A stretch of 64,000 bases of DNA from Cornus controversa (taxonomy: Eukaryota > Streptophyta > Magnoliopsida > Cornales > Cornaceae), in assembly GCA_026545225.1 (NCBI GenBank), contig CM048849.1:42184336-42248335 (forward strand). The letters run 5' to 3'. The position numbers and the translations under genes were made by a program. The notes beneath the pieces are model-generated. The model searched no databases. It was not told the DNA's origin and saw only the letters and a program-made list of their open reading frames with translations. Positions 1 to 13,800 of the stretch are shown here, one piece after another; the stretch's first letter is position 1, and every line of letters begins with the position of its first letter.

Positions 1-717
1 TTCCATGATTTAAATGGCAAGCAAGTGGAAGTGAAGCGGGCTCTTCCTAAAGATGCCAACCCTGGTGGTGGTGGTGGTGGTGGTCGTTCCATGGGTGGTG
101 GTGGAGGTTATCAGAGTTACGGTGCTTCTGGTGGCAATTCAAGTGCCTATGATGGTCGAACAGATTCCAGGTACATGCAAACTCAAAATACTGGGGGTGG
201 ATATCCACCTTATGGTTCTTCTGGGTATAGTGCATCTAGTTATGGGTATGGTCCTGCTAATAGTGGCATTGGTTATAGTGGTTATGGTGGTTATGATGGC
301 ACAAATCCTGGGTATGGTGGGCCTGCTGCTGCAGCTTATGGAAATGCTCCAAATGCTGGTTATGGAAGTGCTCAACCAGGTGCACCAAGAAGTTCATGGA
401 ATGCTCAGGCTCCTTCTGGATATGGTAGTGTGGGCTATGGGAACGCTGGGTATGGGAATACTCAGTCTCTGAGTGCAGCTGCTGGTTATGGGAATCAAGG
501 TTATGGTTATGGTGGGTATGGAGGAAGTGATGGTTCATATGGAAATCCAGCTGCATATGGTGCTGTTGGTGGGCGTGCTGGGAGTGCCGTGAATAGCAAT
601 GTTTCTACTGGTGCGGGCGAGCTACAATCAAGTGGTGGGGGCTACACGGGAGGTGGCTATGGCAATGGTAATGGGAACTCAGGGTATGGAAATACAGGTT
701 GGAGATCTGATCCTTGA
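1..717 (+). CDS. hnRNP-type RNA-binding protein, last coding exon (5' part outside window)
   Basis: The frame is open from base 1 to TGA at 715-717. The first residues (FHDLNGKQVEVKRALPK) are the last strand of an RRM domain with the conserved VEVKRA ending, as in plant hnRNP A/B-like proteins with two RRMs (the RNP1/hnRNP1 group). About 215 residues follow of Gly/Tyr/Ser/Asn/Ala-rich low-complexity sequence with many GYG, GNAGYG and GGYG motifs, ending GWRSDP. Such tails act in protein-protein contacts and condensate formation, and the family acts in nuclear and cytoplasmic mRNA handling. The RRMs, the start codon and the intron structure lie upstream of the window. The gene is tail to tail with the CPS gene that ends at 4821. 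The family assignment is firm; the exact ortholog is not. Confidence 0.9.
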   Translation, partial: FHDLNGKQVEVKRALPKDANPGGGGGGGRSMGGGGGYQSYGASGGNSSAYDGRTDSRYMQTQNTGGGYPPYGSSGYSASSYGYGPANSGIGYSGYGGYDGTNPGYGGPAAAAYGNAPNAGYGSAQPGAPRSSWNAQAPSGYGSVGYGNAGYGNTQSLSAAAGYGNQGYGYGGYGGSDGSYGNPAAYGAVGGRAGSAVNSNVSTGAGELQSSGGGYTGGGYGNGNGNSGYGNTGWRSDP

Positions 718-2660
718 TAAGCTTCTGGGGAAATTTGGGAATCAAGCAAATGGATGTCATGGTGGGCAAGTTGGATTTTGTGGCAATTGTGTTGGTGTGC
801 TGATCTGACAAGGCTCAACAGCAGAGATTTTGATGATCACCTGGGATTTCATCTTTGCTCTGGTGATGTGCAGCCAATGCTGTTGTATTTCAGGTGGCAG
901 AAGGGATGGCTCTTTTAGGGATTCATGCACATGTTGGGACTGGTTGGATTGCTTGAATTCCAGTAGTTTGAAGTTTCAATTTAATAACTAATACTTTTGA
1001 GGAGTAGATTTACCTTTTCTTTAGTATTTGCTTTGAAGTGTAGTTTTAAATTTGAAATGTTGCGTCTGCTAGCTATTTGGAGTTTTTGCTTATCATATAG
1101 TGTTTAAGCTATAGTAGCTTATATTGAACTTCTTTTACGTGCTTTAGTTACGGTTTTTTGTCAACAACGTTGAATTAGCTTTAACCTCTGCCTTCTTATA
1201 GCAGGATTTAGATGGTATAAAAAGCTTTGTGATTAGCATATATCATTGTAGTCTCTCCGTACTCTCTTGGTATGGCAAGTAGGAAGTCATTTCTAGTGAG
1301 GCTTCTTACTGGTATGAATGGAGCCTTATATGAGAGGAATATAGAAGGTTAAATATGCAAAATTGCACAAGGGTACAAAACTCAGTTTCAGGTGTCATCT
1401 GTTGAAGAAAAAGGCTCTACTCAAGTTGATCACTTCGTAATGGTTAGGGATAGTCGTAGTGAGCTTTGATAATGATTAGTGTTAGTGGTAGTTGAGCTTT
1501 AATCGCTTCGTAATGGCTACTTCATATAATAGTGTTTAAGCTACAGTTACTCATATTGAACTACTTTTATGTTCTTTAGTTACAGTTTTTTGTTAACGAT
1601 GTGGAATTAGCTTTTAACCTTTGGTTTCTTATAGCAGGATTTAGATGATTTGAAAAGCTTTGTGATTTGCATATAATATTGTAGTCTCTCATTAGTCTCT
1701 TTCGATATGGCAATTAGAAAGGCATATCTGTAGTGAAGCTTACTGATATGAATGGAGCTATAGCTACTTGAGTTGATCACTTCCTAATGGTTAGGGATAG
1801 TCATAGTGGTGGTTGAGCTTTGATAAATGGGATAATCATTTTCCCCCTGTATTTGCCCTTGTGTTGTACAGGAGGAGAGATGCTCAGAGTTCTGAACTGG
1901 AGTCAATTGTACATTCATGGCTAAACACGAGAGTCGTTTTGGGTGTGTAGCGATGGAATGGGACCTGGATCTGGCTAGTTGACATAATGCAGTAGCCTGA
2001 GACTGTCATGCCAAAGCCAGGTCGTGCTGATGCTGTCAAAGTTCAAGATTGTTGCATTTGAAGTATGGAACTTTGCAGTCTTCATTCAGGTTCTGGTGGG
2101 CTGATGGTTTTTCATAGCTGAACAACCTGTGGTATGTCAATCAGAGCAGCTGGGCATAATTCACTTCATAATTTGAATGTGAAACTAAACATTTAGGCTG
2201 TCTACCTATACATAGGATATGCAAAATTTGAGTATTGACAAGCGCACTGTTTGGCTTAGCAGAAAATTGACTCTTAAAAAGTATTTTGCAAACATTTTCA
2301 GATGAAAGGAAAATTGACTTCCTGCTATGTATTTAGACAGTTAATTTAAGTTTTTCCAGAAAATAAGCTAAAAAGTTTTCGCTTATCTGTTAAACAGCTT
2401 TATGATGCTTCTTTCCTCGTCTTTAGTCTTGGGTCATCAGCCAGTTTGTGCATTGCATGCTGCTGGTTGGGGGTGGACTTTTTCATTTATGCATGTCTTA
2501 GTTGCAGGAATGTTCTTCTGTATGATGCATTAATATAACAAAAGACATTTGTGTTCTAGTAGAAACTAAATTAGACAGACAATCGGGGTGGTTGCTTTAG
2601 GCATTACATTTGAGTTTTGTTTGCTGTTGGAGTTTTGGGTTTGGCATTACCTTTGAATCT
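718..2660 (+). other. 3' UTR and downstream region of the hnRNP gene
   Basis: No coding sequence is visible. The stretch is T-rich with moderate GC and looks like plant 3' UTR. It contains possible 3'-splice sites (for example TTGTACAG near 1871 and TATTTCAG near 892), so an intron in the 3' UTR is possible. I could not define the polyadenylation site. It also contains an imperfect direct repeat, listed separately. Confidence 0.4.
1095..1840. repeat. Imperfect direct repeat in the hnRNP 3' region
   Basis: Two adjacent copies begin near 1095 and 1527. Shared blocks include TAGTGTTTAAGCTA, TTAGTTACrGTTTTTTGT, TTATAGCAGGATTTAGATG, AAGCTTTGTGATT and TGATCACTTC-TAATGGTTAGG, in the same order in both. 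The copies differ by many substitutions and a length difference, so the duplication is old. I see no coding capacity. Confidence 0.75.
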
Positions 2661-3389
2661 TAAGCTGTGTTTGTTATAATAGGAAGGAAAAGAAAAGAAA
2701 CGAAAGGATAAGATTAGTTAGGAGAGAAAAAAAAGAAAATGATGGCGGCAAAACTGGGATTTGTTTGTTATTAGAAAAAAGGGCCAAAACACATGATGAT
2801 TATTAACTCTTATAACAAGGATTGTAGGCTGGTGATATTTTTCTCTATCTTTTATAGAATGCCGAGAGTTTAAGTTCTTGTAGGGCAAAAGTGGGTGTGA
2901 GTATTTTATACAACAATTAAACCTTTTTCTCAACTGTTGATTATATGAATCCAATGTTTTCATGTTGTTTTATATAGTCTCAGGCAAATTACATGATATC
3001 ATGTCTTTCTCTATTAACTCTACTTGTGTTAACTTTGGTCTTTCTCTATCACTAGTATTACTCTCAATGTCAACTATGTCACTCTTCGTGATTGGTGCAT
3101 TTAAAAGTCTTCTTTGCACGTGTTCAAATTATTTTAATAGATTTTATTTTATTTTATTTCATTTTATCTTCAATTTGTGCTACTCCAACCATCATTTGAA
3201 TATGATCATTTCTAATCTTATTTCACATTGTCTCAACATTCGCATTCCCGTCACACTCACTTTATGCATATATGTTGCTTTCTAAGTGCCCAACATTATA
3301 TGCCATAAAGTATGAGTGGTTTAATAGTAATTCGATAGAATTTCTCTTTCTTTTCCTCTCATTTTCATAAAAATACATTATTCTTATGC

Positions 3390-3651
3390 TATGTTTGATA
3401 CGCAAAAATAGAATGAAATGCATGTGGGAATGGAATGGTCATTCTCATTCTACTGTATGGTTACAAATATGAAATAGTGTAAAATATGAAATAGTGTAAG
3501 AATGAAATGACGATTCCATAGATTGAGATGTAGAATGAATTTTCATTTTTTTTCATTCTAAGAAATGGATTTGGAATGGTCATTTTCATTTTAAGTTTTA
3601 AACCAAGTAAAAGAATGGTTGGAATAGACATTCCATTTCATTCCTAGTTTT
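3390..3651. repeat. Candidate MITE with GAATGAAATG-type ends
   Basis: Left end near 3407 (AGAATGAAATG, then GGAATGGAATGGTCATTC); right end near 3630-3650 (ATTCCATTTCATTCCTAG), roughly its reverse complement. The interior is made of variants of GAATGGTCATT and CATTCTA. This style is common in small non-autonomous plant DNA transposons. The ends are imperfect and I could not define a target duplication. The surrounding 2660-4190 shows no gene. Confidence 0.35.
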
Positions 3652-4003
3652 ATGGTGGTATCTTGATTTTAAAAGAGAGGAGGTGGAGTTAATGGTTAGG
3701 TTTTGAATTTAAATTTAAAATGTCTTAAGAAAGGGAAAGATAAAAAAGAAAACCAAAAACAAAAACAAAAACAAACTATTTAATTATCTATTTATCATCA
3801 AGGAAGAAGGTTAACATGAGTATGGTTTCGCGAAAGCATCCATGAGCTCTTGTTTTAGGTTTGATCTTATGCGAACATAACCATAATCTATGATTGTATC
3901 TGAATCATGAAATAGGTAAAAATGTATTGTGATATATATCAGTTAGTATGTGATCTCTTTTTTGTGTGTTCTTTGATAAGAAGACCATCTTCACACAGAA
4001 AAC

Positions 4004-4004
<1 letters not shown>

Positions 4005-4052
<48 letters not shown>
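4005..4052. repeat. (TA)n microsatellite
   Basis: Uninterrupted TA dinucleotides for about 48 bp in the intergenic stretch between the hnRNP and CPS genes. Confidence 0.95.
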
Positions 4053-4055
<3 letters not shown>

Positions 4056-4193
4056 TTAGTGCATGTCTCGTTTTTCATGTCTAGTCAAGATTGGGGCTCA
4101 AGGTAGAAAGCAGCCTGCTCCAAGACTAACATGCATTCTCAAGATAGTCAATTTTACTGAATCAAAATCTTCTCTACCAACTTTTGTCTGCGG

Positions 4194-4432
4194 TTTGAAA
4201 TTTTACCACTTTTAATGATGAATTTCGATCAGTATAATAATGAAATTTCACATACTTTTATTCCCGTATAAAAATGATAAAATTCATCAATTAAAATTTT
4301 AAAATTAAAAAAATGAAGTTTATTATGTTGAAATCCACAAAAATGATGAAATTCACCATTTAAATAATTGAAATTCAAAATGGTGATGTTTATGATTGGG
4401 AAATTCATCATTGTAAGCGGTGAAATTTCAAA
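4194..4432. repeat. Short MITE-like element with about 35-bp terminal inverted repeats
   Basis: The left end (TTTGAAATTTTACCACTTTT, then AATGATGAATTTC) matches the reverse complement of the right end (TTTGAAATTTCACCGCTTAC, then AATGATGAATTTC). The roughly 240-bp interior has further GATGAAATTCATC palindromes, so the whole element can fold. No coding capacity. The target duplication is unclear because the right flank is an A run. Confidence 0.6.
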
Positions 4433-4820
4433 AAAAAAATTACCGGAGAGGACTCTGGTCAAATTTTATTACCATTGACATCCAGAGTAACCTAATATTG
4501 GGCAACTGTGCATCAACCATTCAACTAGTTGAAGCCATAGGCCATCCAATCTTCATATCTCAAATGCACTTTTGTAACAAAATTTCAATTAAAGGAATGA
4601 TAAACAAAGATTTGCTGTTTGGAGATCTGGTTAATGTTCATATTGATCATATATCAACCCTAGAGTTACAAAAATTATACTAGTACATTTTTTTACTATT
4701 GGGAAGCATCACAATACGACATATTTCCTCTTGCAAAAAAAAACTCATGATAAATAAATGAATGTGATTGATTAAACTTGGGGGGAAATAATCCATAAAT
4801 TGAAGGAAGAGGTTTGATCT

Positions 4821-7800
4821 TCAATATGCAGATGGTACACCCTTGTATGCATCAGCAAATGCAGTGACATTGCCGGGACGCGAGAATACAACCTACACAG
4901 GAGGGAATCGAAACACTCTCTTTAGTTCTAGCACCAAAATGTTTCAACAATGTTCTAATCATGCAAATTCATTCGAAACAAATGTTTTCCTCTATTAAAA
5001 GTATCACGTTACTGATCTCGTTCGTTGATAATCATGACTTATTTTAACACAGCAAGCTAGTTGGATTCATATTTGGAAGACAATTCATATTGTTTTCAAA
5101 ATATTAAAAGGATGGAGTATAATCAAGAAATGTGTAGACATGGGAAGAGAGGTAGGTACCTGATAATTTCCAAGCGTACGAGTCTTGAAACCAGCTGCAC
5201 AATAATCAAAATAGTACTCCCATGTCCGGATGAACTTCTCATCGAATCCCAGAGCAAGAATTTTGCTAAGAACACGAGCATTAATCTCAAAGAATCAATA
5301 TCTTGGATTTTTAGAGAACATTATTTCATATATACTTAATTTTTTAATGATTTAACATGTAGAAGATGCGTTTGTAGTGGCAAATGGTACTGCTGTTCAG
5401 AGCTATTTAAAATAACAAATTTATGCATATTCTCATTATTGAAAGGATGTTAATGGAATATCTAAGCCTGCACACATCATAGTCCAGATAAACTTGGAAA
5501 TTTATGGTGATCTAACACATACAATTAGTCTAACAATGCTCAACAATTTTCGAAGAAATGTAGATATTATTTACTAAGCTCATGTGTATAAACATAGTTT
5601 GGCTGCATATATTCTTCCTTGTATAAACAATACCACATGAAGCTTCGTAAGTGAATTGAGTTAAATTTTGACATACTTTATAAGTAACATGCATATCTTT
5701 CACTTGCTAAAAATTTTATAACAAATGAAACGATAAATCCGGGGTGATATATTTTGGTGCCAGGCCTCATAATCCTTGGAAAAGGGTAAAAAAAAAGCTA
5801 CACTAATCATGATTGCACCCAATTTCTTTGTTGATAAGATACTAATTTATCTTTACCTCTGGTTCTCCATGAAGCTTTTCCTCCAGTATCTTAGTGTTTG
5901 GTAATAATGAATCCCTATGTTTTCCAGGTGCTCAACACTGCACTTACAGCACTTCAGTAAATTTTCTGAAAAGAAGTTGAAGAAAAACAATTCCCAACTA
6001 TATATATATATATACAATTTAGCCTTTACCAGAGTCTGGATGCAGCAGCCATGGCTGATGTTATTCTACCTAATGAAGGAAGGCATCCACCGGGAAATAT
6101 ATATTCCTTTATGAAATCCGAGCTTCGCCTGTACTCATCATACCGTTCATCTGGTATTGATATGAACTAAGGAAAAATCAACAACTCTAAACTATTAGCA
6201 AATCACTGAATATTAAATCAGCATTGTGAATTTAATGAACTGAAATCTTAAATTCAATTCCAGTTACTGAGAAGATTAGAAGTTATACTAATCAGCTGGC
6301 TTTACATTACATTTCGAAACACAAGTTGGGAGTCTGGTAGTGAGGCATCACTATAATCAAAATTTTGTAGAAAAATAAGTCATGTAGTAAGTTCCTTAGG
6401 TGTACTTAGTTTAAGGTAGTGTCGAGAAAGAAAAATCATTTAAATGTTATCACAAGCAAAGAAAACTCCTTTTAGATCATTTGTGAAGTCAATGGAGTGA
6501 TCTGATTTCCATCTTCCATCACAAACACAGTATTATAATTTGACATTGTATGAGAAAAACAAAAGGTAAAAAGGCCTGATATTTTTCATCCATTGCAACC
6601 AAGAGACTTTAAGTTATTTGAATAAAAGAAACTAAGAGAACAGAAATGTACAACGGTAAAGGAAGAGAAACACATGCTAAAAGAAAATTGAGTTCTAATA
6701 GTAGAATTGTAGAATGACATTATGATACTGTCAAAACGAGGCATCAATTTCCTTTTTTATTTTTTTTGGGTATTATCTTTACCTGTAGCACAAGAAGTCC
6801 ATCTTCCGCTAATACTGAATCACAACAACTAAAGAAATCCTCCATGAATTCGTGGCCAACAGCTTCTATCATCTCACTGTAAACAGTTGTCAATCAGATA
6901 AGCATTCATATTTGGCTTGTCATGATCTGATGTCATTTGTAGACTAACTCACCAAGAAATAATTCTGTCATATTTGTAGGTACTGGGCAATTGGCGGTAG
7001 TCACAAAGAAGAAATCTTATGCGGTCCTGACAGCCAAGTCCATTAAAAATAATTAGAGACTTAACGGAAACAATTTTCTTAGGGTAACAAGATACAAATA
7101 GATAATCTAATTCAGAATATACCAAAGGATCATCTGGAGACATGCATGCATTTAGTCAGCAAAAGATCAGTTAGTAGAATGAGAAGAACCTACAGTTTGA
7201 GACAATTCGAAATTATTCAGCCAAGCCATTTTCAGCTTTAAGTTTGATCAAGACAACCCGTTTTTTGGCCAAAAGTTGTCAACCAGTTGCTATCTGGCCC
7301 TCTTGGGATGGTGTTATTGTATCTAATTTTGGGCCTTATTAGTCTCGGCAATTCCAGATCTCAACGGATACTGATACTCTCTCCCTCTCTGATGATTACC
7401 ATATTCCTTTCCATGTGAATAATTAGTATCCAGCATTAAAAATCCAGAAGAGAAAGGATTATGGTGATGATTCCATCATTTCAGATGCAAACTAATGTGC
7501 ATTATGCTTAGATATTCACATGTAGTTAAGTAGAAATTGATCACCTGAAGGCCAGCTTCCTTTACTCTCGTTTCTGCAAATCTCAGTTGCTCCTCGGATA
7601 GGGTGATGCCAGTATATTTGCATCCAGTTCGTTTGACAACTTCAATAGCTAAACTTCCCCAACCGCACCCAATCTCAAGAATTTCATTCTTCTTACCAAT
7701 TCTTGCCTAGATTGGTCAGGTAGAGTGAAAATAAATTCATTTTACTGAGAAATTTGCATGGAAAATGAAGCAAATATTATAGAAAGCCTCACCTTCTCAA

Positions 7801-10800
7801 TCAGGAGAGAGATTTTTCTCAGCTGTGCAACTTTTAAGTCTTCACTCTCCGACTATCAAAATTCAACATGGAAATGAGAGTACTAAAAATTTAAGGATGG
7901 TTAAGATAAATTTTGTCATCAAAGACAAAATAATAAAAAGATTGAAATCCGGACCTTAAATACCGCACAGGAGTATGTCATTGTTTCATCCAAGAACAGA
8001 GCAAAAAGTTCATTACTCTAGGTAGCAAGAAACCAAAAACAATTTGTCAGCTTACACTCTGTGTTCCTAATTACTTGCAATAATATCATTTCTGTTAACA
8101 ACCATCTACTCCAAAAGCTTAAGTTGTTAGAGAGAGTGTAACTTTAATATTTAAATCCTTCAACAATTTCGAACATAAGTGTTAATATCAATTTAAGCAG
8201 AAATAAACTAAAGTTTGTGCCCCTAACTCATACATAGTACCATAGTACATAAGTGATGCAAATTGAAGAAAACAAACTCTGTTGAAAGACCAGTCCATAA
8301 AAGTTTTTTACTGATTAAAACACATCTAGATCAACATACAACTTTCTAAACCAAATGTAGAAATCCATGATTAGAAACCCACTTCATAAGGACAAGTTCT
8401 TCCCTGATCCTACCCTGGATCCCAATTCTGAATTTCTCTCCCTTCGAGCAACTAAGACATATCATATTAATTACGCTATTGTATGTTCAAAGAAGTTTTG
8501 GTGAGTACTTTAACATGTCCAAACGTTTGAGAGCACATTTATATGTGCTTTTTTTATTTATGCGCTACATATAACTATTGCATTTCGTGAGTGAGTATAT
8601 GCTATATAGTAGTGAAATGCACATTTGTTTGAGTTTATTCTTTTACATTTATTTACTTATTATTCTTTTATGGTTTGAGCTTATCATCAAAAAGTCTTCA
8701 TTCAAGTTTCACATTACTCACCATCTCAAATTAATTCTCCTTCATTTCAAAACTAAAGCTGTCACAATTTTTATCTTTGAAGCACAGTTAAATCATCATG
8801 CAAATAAAAAATTTGAACCATAATTTCATGTAAGCATCTAGATAGATGGATACTTCTAGTCACATAACTACAAGCCTACAGACAATATCATATGGTTATA
8901 AACATTGGCAAAGTACTTCTCTGAACTTACTGAAAGAAAGCATATAAAGACATAAATTGACGGGTTGATATTGAATACCAGGTCATAATGACGAGAGATG
9001 TTCCTGCGGGCTTGGGTAAGAGTATTTTGTCTCGAAACATGCTGGAGAAAATACTTTGCCGATGCAATTCCAGCTGTGAAAAACAATGGAGTCCACCAGC
9101 CCCTAAAGCCAAAATAGGATGGAAAATCAACTATTTAAATTAAGGTTATCATTGAAAGTCATAAACCCGTATGGCAGTATAGCTAGTTCAAATTAATATT
9201 TACCTTTTGCTATTAGACCTTGAGACAGAAATTTGTAAATCTCGGTTGGCAATAAAAATCTGCAGAAAAGAATTCAGGAAGGCAAACACCAACAGGAAAT
9301 ACTTGAAGCTAAACTCAAATCAACATTATTACCATGAAAAGATTCATAAGACCTTCATTTTTATCAACAAAAGAAAAATCTCCATTAATATACGCATCTG
9401 CAAGGCCTAAATCAGCTCGTGTAGCAACCTGCCAATAGAATTATAAGTGACAAACTCATGAGTCACATAATACTTAATTTTAATTAACATTTCTATGTTT
9501 GTCTGGTTCATTATATATATATTAATTATAACTCTTAGTCTGTTTTTTATCTTCAATTACATGAGAGTTGCCCTAATAAAGGAAATTTAAAACATTAGAA
9601 ATGTGGCGTACCTTCCAGTAAAATTGGGGATTGTGAACTTTCAGAGAATTTTTAAGAAGACATTTCTTTGTTGTTCCTTCAAAGGTAAACATTGTACCTC
9701 CTTCCTCCAATAAACTAGGGAGCCACAAAGTAAATGATGTCAAAATATCTCCTTTTATAAAATTAATTAGATTCCATGGTAGAATTCAAAGAGTGGTGAA
9801 TAACTAAGCCAGAGCACAGGAAATCGGATTTAGAAACGATTAAATAAAGAAAAGCAGAGCAGGATGGTATGGCCATGCACAACAATAACAATGAAAGCTA
9901 CAAATTTCCACAATGGAATTTGAAGTTCTCTAGGATTGGAGGTCAAAAGGTGCAGATGGTGGCATAGGAAAAAGTTTCAACAAATTTGCCAATTTGGAGT
10001 GACACTTTAACTAAAGCTATTGTTGGGTATCATGTAGTCGACTTGTAGCAGCAAGATAAGGGGAAAAGAAAAGGAAAATCTTGAAAACAGGAGGTTCAGT
10101 AATTTCAATTAAAATTTTAATAGCAAAACTAATACTCAGTGCATAAATAGTGCAACCAGACAACCAATGTTACATGAACTCAGGTACAAGTATCGGGTGC
10201 GGGTGTGTGTGTCAAGTGTCAGATCTTCCTAAATCTCAAATCTTAGGGTTACATGAAAATGTGTCAAAATATTGAGTCTTGAATCTGTTGATACAAAGAC
10301 TCATTCTATTGCATTCAAATACAACATGAACATATGTTTTATGTTATTGTTCTTTAAGGTATACGCAGACATATTCTCTGCTCTCAAATTTGAGCATTCT
10401 CTACTTATTCCATTATCACATTTGGAAAATCAGTGTGTTAGATTTGGGTACCTATGTTGGACACATACCCTATACCCATACACATGTCATTTTGTGTCAA
10501 AGCAGATAAGAGAAAGGCTGTAACACAACAGACAACTAAAGCCACAGACAAGTTTGTAGATTTTGGATTCTCTTACGAATCTTAGCATTCCATCTACCAC
10601 GATAATAACTTATACTATCATCATGTAAAGTTAAATGAGTGCAATTGAAAAACGCTCTTTTAGCATTTTTCCTGTCCATGTAGCTACTTTTGCCTGCCAA
10701 ATCACTGTTTCCTTGCTACACAAGCCTACATTATCTCAAATTTTCTGTTCTGATCTTTTAAGAAAACAAAACATCTCACACATCCCACCAAAGGCATTGG

Positions 10801-13800
10801 AAAATCAGCAACATGCTCACTGACAAATTACAAACATGACCAACTAAAGACTTTGACATGATCTTGTTTAAAAGTTGTAAAAAATGATGTGATGAGCTCA
10901 AATACATGTATTTATCATTTCAACAAGAACTTTTGAAAAAAACTACAAGAAAAGATAGTAAAATATATCATTGAAGTGGACTCACCTTAGGCAACCAGTG
11001 GAGATAAAATGTTGAAGAAACCTGGTAATAAAAATGCGTGCCCCTGTTTCTACCAACGAAGGTACCATATGTTTTGGGTTGTTCAGAACAGTACAACTCG
11101 TTCTAAGCACACCATGTGCAGCAGCCATGCCGGCCTGCAAGAATTATACAACAGTTGTTAGCAACATAACACCAACAAAATGAGTTTTTATATTAATTTT
11201 TTAAAGTAAAATCTGTATAGCAAACAATTAAGAGCAAAGATGTTAGCTAGCTATTAGCTAACGTTCTTTCCAAAGGCAATAGTTCTTGGTTTATTATTCT
11301 TAATATGATGTAAGCAATCACATGTTTTCCATTTCCTTCTAAAATCCTTGTCATATGTTTTAAAGCAACAATTATTTGTGTTAATAATAAGAATCCAGGA
11401 TACCTTTAGCCCATCCTCATGGAAGCCATATCCTGAAAGAAACGCAATAAATTAAGGAAGAGAGTCAGTAATTACACACTATATAACTTACTCGAAGAAG
11501 ATAAGCTACTTGTGTTAATCAAAACAGATGAAAATACAACAGGCCTCAGCTATTTAACGTAAAATGTCATAACTGCTAGGAATCAAAGCATTGTATTTCT
11601 TGTATGAACACACTCAGAAGTATGATTCAAGTCATATGTTAGACATTTTGATAACAGTAACAATGATTAATCAGCTTGTGCATTAATTGAAAACAAGAGT
11701 ACTCCCCTTGAGATTGTAATTTTTTTGTGTACTATAGATGCCATTGAAACATAACTGTTCCCCTTGTTAAAGGAATTGATTTCTAATGTGAATCCACTCT
11801 ATGCTTCAAGAAAAAAAGAGCTAAACTGATGTAACAAAATGAGATTTATCTTTTTCCCCACAAGAAAGAAAGCAAACCCTGGTATGCTCCGCAGAACCAT
11901 ATTCTTCGCTTCCCTTGAATTTGATCAAGCTCGAGCGAAGCTTTTGATGCAGCAACCGTTGGGACTGGATGACCAGTTGACCACTTGAGCAATGTATGCT
12001 CAGGTGTATAAGGAGGATTCAGAGTTACCAGATAAGGTACCATTGTTTCATCAATGTTCTGCAATTTCAGAAGGTTATGAAATAAATGAGCATTTTAATT
12101 TCAGCAAAGTGTTCATTTTTGTGGGAGTAAATTATATGGCAATTTTAAGAATATATTAGAACCTGATCTTTAACATTTCATTGATTGTGGGGCTCCCATG
12201 TTAAACAAAATTATTCCATCTATAGAATTTTATATTGTTCGTTAAGACTATGATAACTATACAATTCCACGCATCAACACAAACAGTGGCCAAAAGTTTC
12301 TATTATGCAAGGTAAATAATCAAGGCCTTGAAGTCTCAGCACCCCCTTATTTAATAGTAAATTACTGCTGCAACCCGTACATACAACTCTAATTCACAGG
12401 AGAGAGTATTACAAACCTGGAGGACATTGATCCAATATGTTAAACAGACTTTGTTATCCATAGTTCCAAGAAAGTTCCATGCGCTCCATGCTGCTGGGTT
12501 TTTGGGCATTAAATTTTTGTCACGGTGAAGGAAAATATCACTGCCATAAAGAGTTCAAGAATGATTGTGCATTTTGGTGGAATAAACTAAAGGAGAACAC
12601 TCAGATCATTTGCAAATCACTATATAATCAGACATTGTAAAAGGAACAATCTGTTAGTTTTAAACTTTTCAAATTGACATTATAGTTCTTCTATACTGCA
12701 GTCAACATGAAGGTAGCAATCATGGATTTCTTGTACCTCAAGTTGAGAAAAACAAATTAATTTTTACCACATTAATAGCTTTGACAAAAAATACTACAAA
12801 TTGAATCTGCAACTTGTAACAAATTTAACAAAATAAAATTTTCTAGAACAAATTGATTTGAATATAAAATCTATAGTGGACAAATATATATGATGATAAA
12901 AATAATCAGCTGTACAAGTTTTTTTCCCGGTAAATAATCAGCTGTACAAGTTGGTAATAAGGCCCGCCAAAACTCAAAAAGAATCATAGCTGTTAACTCG
13001 GAAAAAAAATGGATAGAAATATTCATCTTAGCCATTCCTAGAAATAGAGTGGTTTTTTATAATCTTTAGCTAGATTTTTCACGAATGGTATCAATGTTAG
13101 AAAATGTAATACAAAACTGTCAAATGTATAAAAATGGTAAAACAGTACCTGTAGACATACTGGAAAGCACCAAGTACTCTAATTTCATCATATGTCGCTT
13201 GTTTCCCTAAAATTTTCAGAGCATCTGGAGCATGGGTGGCTATTATGCAACCATCGTACATTTCTTGTGAACCATCATCACGTAATAAAAAGCAACCTGC
13301 TCAAACTCTTTTTACATTTACAATTAGAATCATGTCATAATTTTCATAGATATAATGCCTGAAATAATGCGAAGTGCCAAGTCTTTCACATTGCATATAA
13401 GTATTTTAAAGCTACAAAACTGTAAAAATTGCTTATATTTATCACAAACTATAGTTTTCTTAATATTAACCCCATGTTGCAATAGCATGAATTCAATGCA
13501 GGATTTTTTGTGCTCTTATTAAATGGGTAAAAGGTTAGACATCCTCATCTGTAGATTGTTTTCATTGGTTCTTTTCCATTATTGTTACTCTTTCTCACTG
13601 CAATGGGGTAAATTTAGACTCTATGACAACATCCAGTGTATAAGGAACATAATGGAAATTTTATGCTCAAAAATATTAATACATACTTTATAATTCCACC
13701 AAGCAATGACTCAGTATATAGTCACTATTTTGCACAAAGTGGCTGCTCTTAGACTTCAACAATGTTGCCATGTTTTTAACTTTCAAAATGTGGTAGGCTT

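Noticed and set aside
4420-4683. 87-codon open frame just downstream of CPS copy 1
   Set aside because: Starts in a MITE end and shows no family motif; probably chance.
5917-6114. Open frame on the + strand overlapping CPS (and its relative at 61115-61309)
   Set aside because: Antisense shadow of CPS exon 21; no independent motif, and conserved only because the exon is.
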